NCBI GenBank assembly: GCA_035652535.1
Contig: DASRDP010000004.1
Coordinates: forward strand, 1 to 64,000
Reading direction: 5' to 3'
Source: Chloroflexota bacterium
GTDB lineage: Bacteria > Chloroflexota > UBA6077 > SHYK01
Length of the DNA: 64,000 nt
A model generated the notes under the pieces. That model was not told the DNA's origin, ran no database searches, and saw only the letters and a program-made list of their open reading frames with translations. A program made the translations under genes and the position numbers. Below are positions 53,396 to 64,000 of this stretch, piece after piece (the stretch's first letter is position 1; each line of letters opens with the position of its first letter).

Positions 53396-54099
53396 CAGGA
53401 CTGCCGACCTCAGGCGCCGACTCGCGGGGCTCCGGGCGCTCATGGAAGATCATGGTGGTCGACGATCACGAGCTTGCGCGCGCCGGGGTGATCAGCCTGC
53501 TCGCGGGTCAGCGCGATCTAGAGATCGCAGCGGAGGCGGCGACCGGGCGAGAGGCGATCACGCGGGCCGCACTCGTGAAGCCGGACCTCGTGTTGATGGA
53601 CATCCGAATGCCGGAGATGGATGGGCTCGAAGCCACACGCCGCATCAAAGAGGCGCAGCCGGCGACGAGCGTGGTGATCCTCACCATGCACGAGGACCCG
53701 GACTATCTGCTGGCGGCGGTCCAGGCCGGGGCGGCAGGTTACCTGCTGAAGGGCAGCTCGAAGAGCGAGATCGTCGGGGGGATTCGTCGGGTGCTGGGGG
53801 GCGAGTCGCTGCTGGATCCGGGCTTGATGGCCCGCCTGGTCCAGCGGATCGCCGGAGAACCAAAGGCTGCCGGGCCGATAGCCGGCTCGCTCAGCGCTCG
53901 TGAGCTGGAGGTGCTGGGCTGTATCGTAGAGGGGAAGACCAACGGGGAGATCGCCGGGGCGCTCGCGATAACCCGCGCCACCGTGAAGAGCCACGTGGAG
54001 CGGATCATCTCGAAGCTCGGGGTCTCGGATCGCACGCAGGCGGCGGTGCGCGCCGTCCAACTCGGCCTCAACGCGGCGGAGCCGGGCCCTGCTTCCTGA
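53392..54099 (+). CDS. NarL/FixJ-family response regulator
   Basis: ATG 53392 within the ATGA overlap gives 235 residues. The receiver domain has KIMVVDDHELARAG, phospho-acceptor Asp70 (LVLMDIRMPEMDG) and the Lys in AAGYLLKGSS. The C-terminal LuxR-type helix-turn-helix spans about 168-228: LSARELEVLGCIVEGKTNGEIA then TRATVKSHVERIISKLGV. Phosphorylated by the adjacent kinase, it should bind DNA as a dimer. Targets are unknown, and no inverted repeats near neighbouring genes can be tied to it. Confidence 0.9.
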   Translation: MTGLPTSGADSRGSGRSWKIMVVDDHELARAGVISLLAGQRDLEIAAEAATGREAITRAALVKPDLVLMDIRMPEMDGLEATRRIKEAQPATSVVILTMHEDPDYLLAAVQAGAAGYLLKGSSKSEIVGGIRRVLGGESLLDPGLMARLVQRIAGEPKAAGPIAGSLSARELEVLGCIVEGKTNGEIAGALAITRATVKSHVERIISKLGVSDRTQAAVRAVQLGLNAAEPGPAS

Positions 54100-54128
54100 T
54101 GCTCAGACGGGCCTCCCATCCCTGATGC

Positions 54129-54386
54129 TCAAAATGGAAGCGCGCTCGCCACGAGCTGGATCACGCGCGTCACGGTGAGCGTGACTGCCGTCAGCATCGC
54201 GAGCTCGAAGACGACGAGCCGCTGGAAACGGGCAGACTCGCGCTTGGCCCGTAGCTGCCGCGCCCGGAGCACGAGCTCGGCGGGCGGCTCCGATGGGAGC
54301 CCCTCGAAGTGGCGCACCCGCTCGCGCTCGACCGAGCGCGCCCACGCGGCGCTGAACGTCCTTGAAGTGGACTGCTGGCTGATCAT
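54129..54386 (-). CDS. Small single-pass membrane protein, unknown
   Basis: ATG 54386 has a good GGGAGGT site seven bases upstream (85 residues). The N-terminal 55 residues are charged (SVERERVRHFEGLPSEPPAEL) and the C-terminal 30 form one helix (LVVFELAMLTAVTLTVTRVIQLV). It is convergent with the response regulator gene. I do not recognise a family. Its position between two signalling units and its topology leave a small regulatory membrane protein possible. Confidence 0.55.
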   Translation of the reverse strand: MISQQSTSRTFSAAWARSVERERVRHFEGLPSEPPAELVLRARQLRAKRESARFQRLVVFELAMLTAVTLTVTRVIQLVASALPF

Positions 54387-54462
54387 GAATGCACCTCCCG
54401 ATGCTACGTGACCGCTCGCTCGGCTGTCACGTACATGGTGCGGTCGGGAGGGCTCTCGGGGA

Positions 54463-54480
54463 ATCGGCCAGGTGGCCGAT
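54463..54480. terminator. Short perfect hairpin after the hybrid kinase gene
   Basis: ATCGGCCA and TGGCCGAT form an 8-bp palindrome around two bases, followed on the plus strand by CTTTTCT. It lies 15 bases past the stop of the minus-strand kinase gene. The T-rich side faces the plus strand, so it could stop readthrough in that direction, or act on both strands. Confidence 0.45.
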
Positions 54481-54495
54481 CTTTTCTGGCCGCCG

Positions 54496-57726
<3,231 letters not shown>

Positions 57727-57792
57727 GGTGAAGTCCCCCCTCAGGATGCGCGGCGCAGGGAGTCTGGGCTTCGTGGGAAGGATGCGGGCGGG

Positions 57793-58662
57793 CTATCCGG
57801 CATTGCGTCCGCCAGCTGACCGATCGCCGCTCATGCTGCTCGATGTCCGACCGGTCGCATCACCCGCGGGAGCGTCGCGTAAAAGACGCTGCCGACGCCG
57901 GACGTGCCGGTGACGCCGACTTCGCCGCCCTGGGCCTCGACCATCCGCTTGGTGAACGCGAGCCCCACCCCCGGTGCCCAGGTATTGCTTGCCTGTCCCG
58001 GAGTCGCGCTGCTGATGCCCGACGAACAGGCGTCCGCGCTCCCCCGTCTGGATGCGGATACCGGTGTCTTCCACCTCGATGCGGTACCAGTCGGCGTCCT
58101 GTGACCCCGCCCGGACGATGACCTGCCCGTTGTCGGGCGTGAACTTGATCGCGTTGGAGAGGTAGTTGTAGAGAATCTGCTTGAGCCTGGACGCGTTGGT
58201 GACCACGGACCGGACGGACGGGTCGACCTGCGCATCGATCTGCAGCGGCTTCTCCGGCGCGATCGTTCGCACGATGTCGCGGATGGCGCCCATGGCCAGC
58301 ACGCCGTCGGGCGTTTGAACGGGGCTGAGGCTGATCTCGACCGGAAACTCGGTGCCGTCTCGTCGCCGACCAGAGAGCCCCCGGCCGGCGCCCATCGGCC
58401 TCACGGCGGAATTGGCGAGGAAGCCGTCACGGTAGCCTGCGTGCGTGGCCCGGCGCCGCTCCGGCGCGAGGGTCTCGACCGCCTGACCCAGAAGCTGGCC
58501 CGGCTCGTAGCCGAAGAGGGTCTCGGTCTGCTTGTTGACGTACACGATCCACCCCCGCTGATCGACGATCACCAGCCCGTCCGGCGCCGACTCCAGCAGT
58601 TGGTGGCTTACCTCTGGATCGAATTCTGGAGACATCTCCCGCTGGCCGGCCGATCGGTCCAT
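57793..58662 (-). pseudogene. Decayed PAS histidine kinase lacking HisKA, with frameshift in the ATPase domain
   Basis: The frame starts at ATG 58662, overlapping the receiver gene downstream of the giant kinase. It has a PAS domain (SAPDGLVIVDQRGWIVYVNK, then MGAIRDI) that runs straight into the end of a HATPase region (VRTIAPEKPLQIDAQVDPSV, LKQILYNYLSNAIKFTP). The phospho-acceptor HisKA domain is missing. The DTGIGI box reads DTGIRI. A five-base C run at 57968-57972 shifts the frame: removing one base restores VGLAFTKRMVEAQGGEVGV, as in the giant kinase, ending at 57831. As read, translation ends at 57793 in an Arg-rich tail. Residues shared with the giant kinase indicate a partial duplicate of it. 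Confidence 0.8.
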
Positions 58663-58664
58663 CG

Positions 58665-59045
58665 TCAGCTCCTCGAGCCGTTGAGGTATCCGGCCACGAT
58701 GGCCGGGAGCGTCTGCGTGTCGATCGGCTTGGGGATGTAACCGTCGCAGCCGGCCGCCAGCATCCGCTCCTCGTCGCCCTTCATGGCGTACGCGGTGAGA
58801 GCGAGGATGATGATGTCATGCGTGACCTGGTCGGCTTTGAGACGGCGGGTGAGCTCGAGGCCATCGATGCCGGGGAGCTGGATGTCCATGAGGATCAGCT
58901 GGGGACTGAAGCTGCCGATCGTCGCGAGAGCCTCGACCGCGTCGGCGGCGACGCGTACGTCGTAGCCCTCGACCCGGAGCGTGACCTGCGCGAGCTTGAG
59001 GTTCACGGCGTTGTCGTCGACGATGAGAACGCGCCCGCCCGTCAT
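58665..59045 (-). CDS. Single-domain response regulator (CheY/DivK-like)
   Basis: ATG 59045 overlaps the TAA stop of the giant kinase by one base (TAATG), giving 126 residues. The receiver has VLIVDDNAVNLKLAQ, the phospho-acceptor in LILMDIQLPGIDG and the Lys in GYIPKPIDTQTL. No output domain is attached. It is likely an intermediate phospho-carrier between the giant kinase and other proteins. The longer frame to 59414 is antisense of frame and unlikely. Confidence 0.87.
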   Translation of the reverse strand: MTGGRVLIVDDNAVNLKLAQVTLRVEGYDVRVAADAVEALATIGSFSPQLILMDIQLPGIDGLELTRRLKADQVTHDIIILALTAYAMKGDEERMLAAGCDGYIPKPIDTQTLPAIVAGYLNGSRS

Positions 59046-62000
59046 TATGATCCGTTCTCCTTCAGCGCCGCGTCCGCGGCGCGTCGCCGAGGAGCGGCGG
59101 TCTTCGGCGCAGAGCCGGCCGCGCGCGTCGAACGCTGCGGAACCCAGTTTTTGATCTCGGCGAGCAGCCGCTCGGTGGCCTCTTCGCCTTTCAGGACAAT
59201 CCCCTGCGCGGACATCTGGAGCTGGCGGCGGTCCGCGGTGGTCAGGTCCTTGCTGGTCAGGATGATGACCGGCACCCGGCGGCCGGCCGGGCTCCGGCGC
59301 AGGGCATACAGAAACTCGAAGCCATCCATGTTGGGCATGAGCAGGTCGAGGACGATGGCCGCGGGCGCTTTTCCCTTGATCGCTTCCAGGCCGGCCTTCC
59401 CATCGGCGACGCACACCGGATCGAACCCGTGGTCGGCCAGCACCTCCCGAAGCACATCCCGCACCGACTGGTCGTCGTCGATCACCAGGATCGAGGCTGA
59501 TCCGTTCGGCTGGGCGCCGCTGCGGCCGATGGCCGCCAGCAGCTCTTCGCTCTTCACGGGCTTGAGCAGATAGTCGTGGATCGCGAAGCCCAGCCCGAGA
59601 TCAGCCTGGGCGATGACGGTCACGACGACGACCGGCGTCTCCGCGTTGTTGGTCCGGGTGCGGATCTCCTGCAACACCCGGGATCCGGGCAGGTCGGGCA
59701 GGAGCAGATCGAGGGTGATGGCGTCGAACACGCGCCGCTGGCAGTGGGAGATCGCCTCCGCGGCGGTCGCGGCGTAGGTGACGGCGTATCCTGCCTCGCC
59801 CAGGATGCGGCCCAGCCACTCCCGGTCGGTCGGGTTGTCATCGATGACCAGGATATTGGGGCCCGCCACTGCGGAGGTAGGGGTCGGCGGGCGGGCCAGA
59901 TTCTCCTCATCCAGCCGCCGCATCACGCGCGGTAGCACGGCAGAGAAGGTGCTGCCGTTGCCCGGGGCGCTGACCACGCCAACCTCACCGCCCTGCGCCT
60001 CGACCATGCGCTTGGTGAGCGCCAGGCCCAGGCCGGTGCCCTGGTACTTCTTGGCGATGCTGGCATCGAGCTGCTGGAACTCCACGAAGAGGCGGTTCAT
60101 CTCCTCGGCGGCGATCCCGATGCCGCTGTCCTGCACCTCGATCCGATACCAGTCGGGGCCCTGCGGGACGACGCGCACGGCGACGCTGCCCTCATTGGGG
60201 GTGAACTTGAGCGCATTGGAGAGGTAGTTGTAGAGGATCTGCTTGAGCCGAGCCGGATCGGCGACGACGGACAGCACGCTCGGGTCGACCTCGACCGCGA
60301 TCTGGATTAGCTTACTGGCGGCCAGCGTGCGCAGGACGTCGCGCACCTCGGCGACGATCTGATCGACCTGGACCGGCTCGGGGTTGAAGTCCATGCGCCC
60401 CGATTCCACTTTGGCCAGATCGAGCACGTCGTTGATGAGCTGGAGCAGGTGGCGCGAGCTCGTCAGGATGTCGCCCAGGTACTCCTTGTGCTCGTCTGAG
60501 ACCGGGCCCACCCTTCCGTCGTGCATGAGCTGCGCGAATCCGATGATCCCGTTGAGCGGTGTCCTGAGCTCGTGGCTCATGTTCGCGAGGAACTCGCTCT
60601 TGAGGCGGTTGGCTTCCTGCACGCGTCGGTACTGCTCCTCGAGCTCCTCATTCTTCCGCTGGAGCTGCTCCTCGAGCTGCTTCTGCTCAGTAATGTCCTT
60701 GGAGATGAGGACGTACCCGATGGGCACGCCCGTCGAGTCGCGCCGCAGCGTGATCGCGACCGAGGCGGTGAACCGGTCGCCACTCTTGCGCACCCGCTCG
60801 AAGACGCCCTCGGCCTTACCGGTGCTCATAGCGGTCTGCAGGATCGCGGCAACGCGGCCGGACTCCACATCCTCGGGCACGTGCAGGAGCTGCGCCTTCC
60901 GGCGACCCACCATCTCCTCGGCCGTATAGCCGTAGTTCCGGCGGGCCCCCTCGTTCCAGGCCAGAATCTGGCCCTCGAGGTCCATCGCGACGATGGAGTA
61001 CTCCGTCGAGCTCTCTAGCACGTTGTTCATGAACGACGTGGTCTCCATCAGCTCGCGGTTCTGCTCGCGGATCTGCTCTTCCAGCCGCTTTTGGTCCGTG
61101 ATATCGCGGGCGGCCGCGAACACCCCCCGCAGCCGCCCGTCGGCGCCGGTAAAGGTTGTGGCGTTGTAGGAGACGACGGTCTCCTTGCCGTCGGCGGCGC
61201 GAATCGTGAGCTCGTAGTTGGTGACCCGCTCCTCGGTGAGCACCCGGCGAATGCCGTCCTCGGCCCGCCTGGGATCGGTGAAGTAGTTCTTGAAGGGCGT
61301 TCCGATCAGATCCTCGCGCTCGCGGCCGGTCACCGCGCACATCTGGCGGTTGACGTCCGTGATGATGCCGAGCGTATCGGTGGTCATCAGCGCGTCGATG
61401 TTCGACTCGATGAGGCCGCGGGTGTAGGTTTGCTGCTCGCGCAGCTCCTCCTCGATCCGCTTCTGGAGGGTGCTGTCGCGGGCGGCGGCGAGGATCCCGG
61501 CCACGGTGCCGACGGTGTCGCGGAACACCGCCGCGTTGAACGAGACGGGAATCTTGCGGCCCGACTTGGTGCGGACGACAAGCTCGTAGTTAGTCACGAC
61601 CCCCTGCGCGAACGTGAGCGAGACGCCCGCCTGGGCGAGATCCGGCTCCGCGAAATAGCTGAAGAAGCGGCTGCCGATCAACTGCTTCCGAGTGAACCCC
61701 ATCAGCCGAACCGTCTGCTCGTTGACGTCGGTGATGACGCCGTCCGGATCGACGGTCATGAGCGCGTCCACGCTCGACTCGATGAGGCTCCGGTTGTACG
61801 CCTGCTGCTCGCGCAGCTCCTGCTCGAGCCGCTTCTGTTCGGTGATGTCGCGGGCGGCGGCCAGGATGCCGGCGATCTGGCCCTCCGTGTCCTGGAATGT
61901 GCCCGCGTTGAACGAGACCACCGTTCGGCGGCCGCTGCGGGACTGGAGCACGAGCTCGTAGTTGGTGACCGACCCTTCGGCCAGCGTCTGACGGACGCCG

Positions 62001-64000
62001 GCGATGGCGCGGTCGGGCTCCGTGAAGTACTCCTTGAACGAGCTGCCGATCAGATCCTCGCGCGTGTACCCGGTGAGATTGACCATCTGCTCGTTGACGT
62101 CGGTCACGACGCCATCGGGATCGACCGTGACCAGCGCGTCCACGCTGGACTCGATGAGGCCGCGGTTGTAGTTCTCCGACTCACGGAGCTGCTCCTCCAG
62201 CCGCCGCTGCTCGGTGACGTCGCGGGCGACGGCGAAGATGCCGCGGATGTCGCCCTCGGGGTCGCGGAAGATCGAGGCGTTGAACGAGACCAGGATCTCG
62301 CGCCGGTGGCGCGACCGCAGGAGCAGCTCGTAGTTGGTGACGAACCCCTCGTCCAGGGTGCGCCGGACGCCGGCGCGGGCGTTGGCCGCGTCGGTGAAGT
62401 AGTCCGGGAAGGGGCTGCCGACGAGCTGCTCGCGGGCGTATCCGGTCAGGCGGACCATCTGCTCGTTGACGTCGGTGATGGTCAGGTCGGGGTCGACCGT
62501 GAGCATGGCGTCGACGGACGACTCGATGAGGCCGCGGTTGTAGGCCTGCTGCTCCCGCAGCTGCTGCTCCAGCCGCTTCTGGTCCGTAATGTCGCGGGCG
62601 GCGGCGAACACGCCACGCAGCCGGCCATCCTCGCCGGTGAAGGTCGTCGCGTTGTAGGAGACGACGGTCTGCTTGCCATCCGCCGCGGCGATCGTGAGCT
62701 CGTAGTTCGTGACCCGGCCCTCGGTCAGCACGCGGCGAATGCCGTCCTCGGCTCGCTGGGGGTCGGTGAAGTACTCTTTGAACGGGGTGCCGACCAGCTC
62801 CTCGCGCTCACGCCCGGTGACCGCGCACATCTGGCGGTTGACGTCGGTGATGATGCCGAGCGTGTCCGTCGTCATCAGGGCGTCGATGTTCGACTCGATG
62901 AGACCGCGGTTGTAGGCCTGCTGCTCGCGCAGCTCCTGCTCCAGGCGCTTCTGGTCGGTGATGTCGCGGGCGGCCGCGAAGATGCCGGCGACGGCGCCGC
63001 TGATGTCGCGGAAAACCGAGGCGTTGAACGAGACGGCCAGCTCCGCGCCGGCCCGGGAGCGCAGCACGAGCTCGTAGTTGGTGACCACGCCGTTCTCGAA
63101 CGTCTCCCGCACCCCGGCCTCGGCTCGTACGGGATCGGTGAAGTAGCCGGCGAACGGGCTGCCGATCAGCTGCTGGCGGTTGTAGCCCGTCAATCGCACC
63201 ATCTGCTCGTTCACGTCGGTGATGATCCGCTCCGGGTTGACGGTGACGAGCGCATCCACGGACGCTTCGATCAAGCCGCGGCTGTAGTTCTCCGACTCGC
63301 GGAGCTGCTCCTCGAGGCCGCGCTGGTCGGTGACGTCGCGCGCCACGGCGAAGATGCCGCGGACGTTCCCCTCTGGATCGCGGAAGATCGAGGCGTTGAA
63401 CGACACCAGGACCTCCCGCCCGCCGTGGGTGCGGAGGGTCAGCTCGTAGTTGGTGACGAAGCCCTGATTCAAGGTCTGGCGGACGCCGGCGGCGGCATAC
63501 GCCGGCTCCGTAAAGTAGGAGTCGAACCGGCTGCCGATGAGGTTCTGTTTGGGCACCTCCGTCAGCTTGACCATCTGCTCGTTGACGTCGGTGATCATGA
63601 GGTCCTGGTCGACGGTGATCATCGGGTCGACCGAGGACTCGATCAGCCCGCGCGTGTAGTTCTGGGCCTGGCGCAGCTCCTCCTCGAGGCGCATCTGCTG
63701 GGTGATGTCGCGGGCGGACGCGAAGATGCCGCGGACGGCGCCGTCCGGGTCCTTAAACACCGAGGCGTTGAACGAAACCGCGCTCTCCGCGCCGGACTTG
63801 GCCCGCAGCACCAGCACGTAGTTGGTGACGAACCCCTCTTCGAGGGTCTGGCGGACGCCAGCCGTCGCAGCCTCGGCATCGGTGAAGAAGTCCGGGAAGT
63901 AGCTGCCGATGAGCTCGTCGCGGCTGTAGCCCGTGATGCGCACGGTTTGCTCGTTGACGTCCGTGATCTGAAACTGGGGATCCACCGTGAGGAGCGCGTC
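59045..64000 (-). CDS. Giant multi-PAS hybrid histidine kinase, 5' end outside window
   Basis: The frame is open to the right edge; 1,651 residues are visible and the gene begins beyond 64000. Counting from the GTG codon at 63985 as residue 1, eight near-identical PAS modules occupy 1-992, each with ITDVNEQMVRLTG, YFTDP and an AARDITDQKRLEEQLRE end. A ninth, divergent PAS (about 993-1100) is followed by a short coiled coil, HisKA with FLANMSHELRTPLNGI (His about 1138), HATPase_c (NYLSNALKF, DSGIGI, GTGLGL) and two receivers with Asp1426 and Asp1547. No membrane helix is visible. The C-terminal receiver has LKG instead of the usual KP after its Lys. It ends in a basic tail and is coupled to a single-domain receiver. 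Confidence 0.9.
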   Translation of the reverse strand, partial: DALLTVDPQFQITDVNEQTVRITGYSRDELIGSYFPDFFTDAEAATAGVRQTLEEGFVTNYVLVLRAKSGAESAVSFNASVFKDPDGAVRGIFASARDITQQMRLEEELRQAQNYTRGLIESSVDPMITVDQDLMITDVNEQMVKLTEVPKQNLIGSRFDSYFTEPAYAAAGVRQTLNQGFVTNYELTLRTHGGREVLVSFNASIFRDPEGNVRGIFAVARDVTDQRGLEEQLRESENYSRGLIEASVDALVTVNPERIITDVNEQMVRLTGYNRQQLIGSPFAGYFTDPVRAEAGVRETFENGVVTNYELVLRSRAGAELAVSFNASVFRDISGAVAGIFAAARDITDQKRLEQELREQQAYNRGLIESNIDALMTTDTLGIITDVNRQMCAVTGREREELVGTPFKEYFTDPQRAEDGIRRVLTEGRVTNYELTIAAADGKQTVVSYNATTFTGEDGRLRGVFAAARDITDQKRLEQQLREQQAYNRGLIESSVDAMLTVDPDLTITDVNEQMVRLTGYAREQLVGSPFPDYFTDAANARAGVRRTLDEGFVTNYELLLRSRHRREILVSFNASIFRDPEGDIRGIFAVARDVTEQRRLEEQLRESENYNRGLIESSVDALVTVDPDGVVTDVNEQMVNLTGYTREDLIGSSFKEYFTEPDRAIAGVRQTLAEGSVTNYELVLQSRSGRRTVVSFNAGTFQDTEGQIAGILAAARDITEQKRLEQELREQQAYNRSLIESSVDALMTVDPDGVITDVNEQTVRLMGFTRKQLIGSRFFSYFAEPDLAQAGVSLTFAQGVVTNYELVVRTKSGRKIPVSFNAAVFRDTVGTVAGILAAARDSTLQKRIEEELREQQTYTRGLIESNIDALMTTDTLGIITDVNRQMCAVTGREREDLIGTPFKNYFTDPRRAEDGIRRVLTEERVTNYELTIRAADGKETVVSYNATTFTGADGRLRGVFAAARDITDQKRLEEQIREQNRELMETTSFMNNVLESSTEYSIVAMDLEGQILAWNEGARRNYGYTAEEMVGRRKAQLLHVPEDVESGRVAAILQTAMSTGKAEGVFERVRKSGDRFTASVAITLRRDSTGVPIGYVLISKDITEQKQLEEQLQRKNEELEEQYRRVQEANRLKSEFLANMSHELRTPLNGIIGFAQLMHDGRVGPVSDEHKEYLGDILTSSRHLLQLINDVLDLAKVESGRMDFNPEPVQVDQIVAEVRDVLRTLAASKLIQIAVEVDPSVLSVVADPARLKQILYNYLSNALKFTPNEGSVAVRVVPQGPDWYRIEVQDSGIGIAAEEMNRLFVEFQQLDASIAKKYQGTGLGLALTKRMVEAQGGEVGVVSAPGNGSTFSAVLPRVMRRLDEENLARPPTPTSAVAGPNILVIDDNPTDREWLGRILGEAGYAVTYAATAAEAISHCQRRVFDAITLDLLLPDLPGSRVLQEIRTRTNNAETPVVVVTVIAQADLGLGFAIHDYLLKPVKSEELLAAIGRSGAQPNGSASILVIDDDQSVRDVLREVLADHGFDPVCVADGKAGLEAIKGKAPAAIVLDLLMPNMDGFEFLYALRRSPAGRRVPVIILTSKDLTTADRRQLQMSAQGIVLKGEEATERLLAEIKNWVPQRSTRAAGSAPKTAAPRRRAADAALKENGS
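61010..64000 (-). repeat. Tandem in-gene repeat, exact 372-bp period (eight PAS modules)
   Basis: Aligning the TVD-xxxx-ITDVNEQ site of each module gives starts at residues 1, 125, 249, 373, 497, 621, 745 and 869 of the visible protein, always 124 apart. In DNA the modules begin near 63985, 63613, 63241, 62869, 62497, 62125, 61753 and 61381 (minus strand). No module has an insertion or deletion. Modules 4 and 8 are most alike (DTLGIITDVNRQMCAVTGRE), differing mainly at synonymous sites. The array continues past the edge. Confidence 0.92.

Overview
This is a 64 kb window of a high-GC bacterial chromosome, dense in genes and with many start codons overlapping the previous stop codon. I see no rRNA, tRNA, CRISPR array or intact transposase. 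The mix of an envelope polysaccharide locus, DUF11 and beta-helix surface proteins, a lone CoxL-type molybdoenzyme, an RraA-like protein and very large PAS/GAF hybrid kinases would suit a Chloroflexota or similar soil or sediment lineage. That is inference from gene content only; no marker gene is present.

Region 1-9,200 (surface proteins): a beta-helix protein that runs off the left edge, a small lipoprotein and a 1,253-residue DUF11-repeat protein, all on the minus strand. Two arrays of a roughly 61-nt GC-rich double-hairpin repeat lie upstream of the two large surface-protein genes (3237-3411 and 8537-9181).

Region 9,233-23,038 (Wzx/Wzy-type polysaccharide operon, minus strand): an initiating phosphoglycosyl transferase, Wzz-like co-polymerase, Wzx flippase, GT2, Wzy-like polymerase/ligase, secreted beta-propeller, GT2, acyltransferase, GT87, RmlD-like reductase and a protein closely resembling plant UDP-arabinopyranose mutase (GT75/RGP). 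Most junctions overlap or nearly touch. A second beta-propeller gene diverges at 23,152 across a palindromic control region.

Region 24,295-46,418 (more glycan genes): GT2 and GT4 enzymes, a PGRP-type amidase with four C-terminal repeats, two methyltransferases, an incomplete NitT/TauT-type ABC importer, and a second minus-strand operon for ABC-dependent export (Wzt with carbohydrate-binding domain, methyltransferase with coiled coil, GT2-GT4 fusion, large membrane protein, Wzm, GT39). A second Wzx-like flippase diverges from it.

Region 46,532-51,124 (metabolism, plus strand): CbtB and CbtA (cobalt transport), an RraA-like aldolase, a xanthine dehydrogenase/CoxL-family molybdenum hydroxylase large subunit and a flavin reductase. 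Region 51,125-51,900 has no obvious conserved gene but holds a probable minus-strand two-gene unit, one of them only 25 codons.

Region 51,902-64,000 (signal transduction): a NarL-type kinase/response-regulator pair on the plus strand, then on the minus strand a REC-REC-GAF-PAS-PAS-kinase-REC hybrid, a decayed kinase, a single-domain receiver and a giant kinase that runs off the right edge. The giant kinase carries at least eight PAS modules repeated at exactly 124 residues (372 bp).
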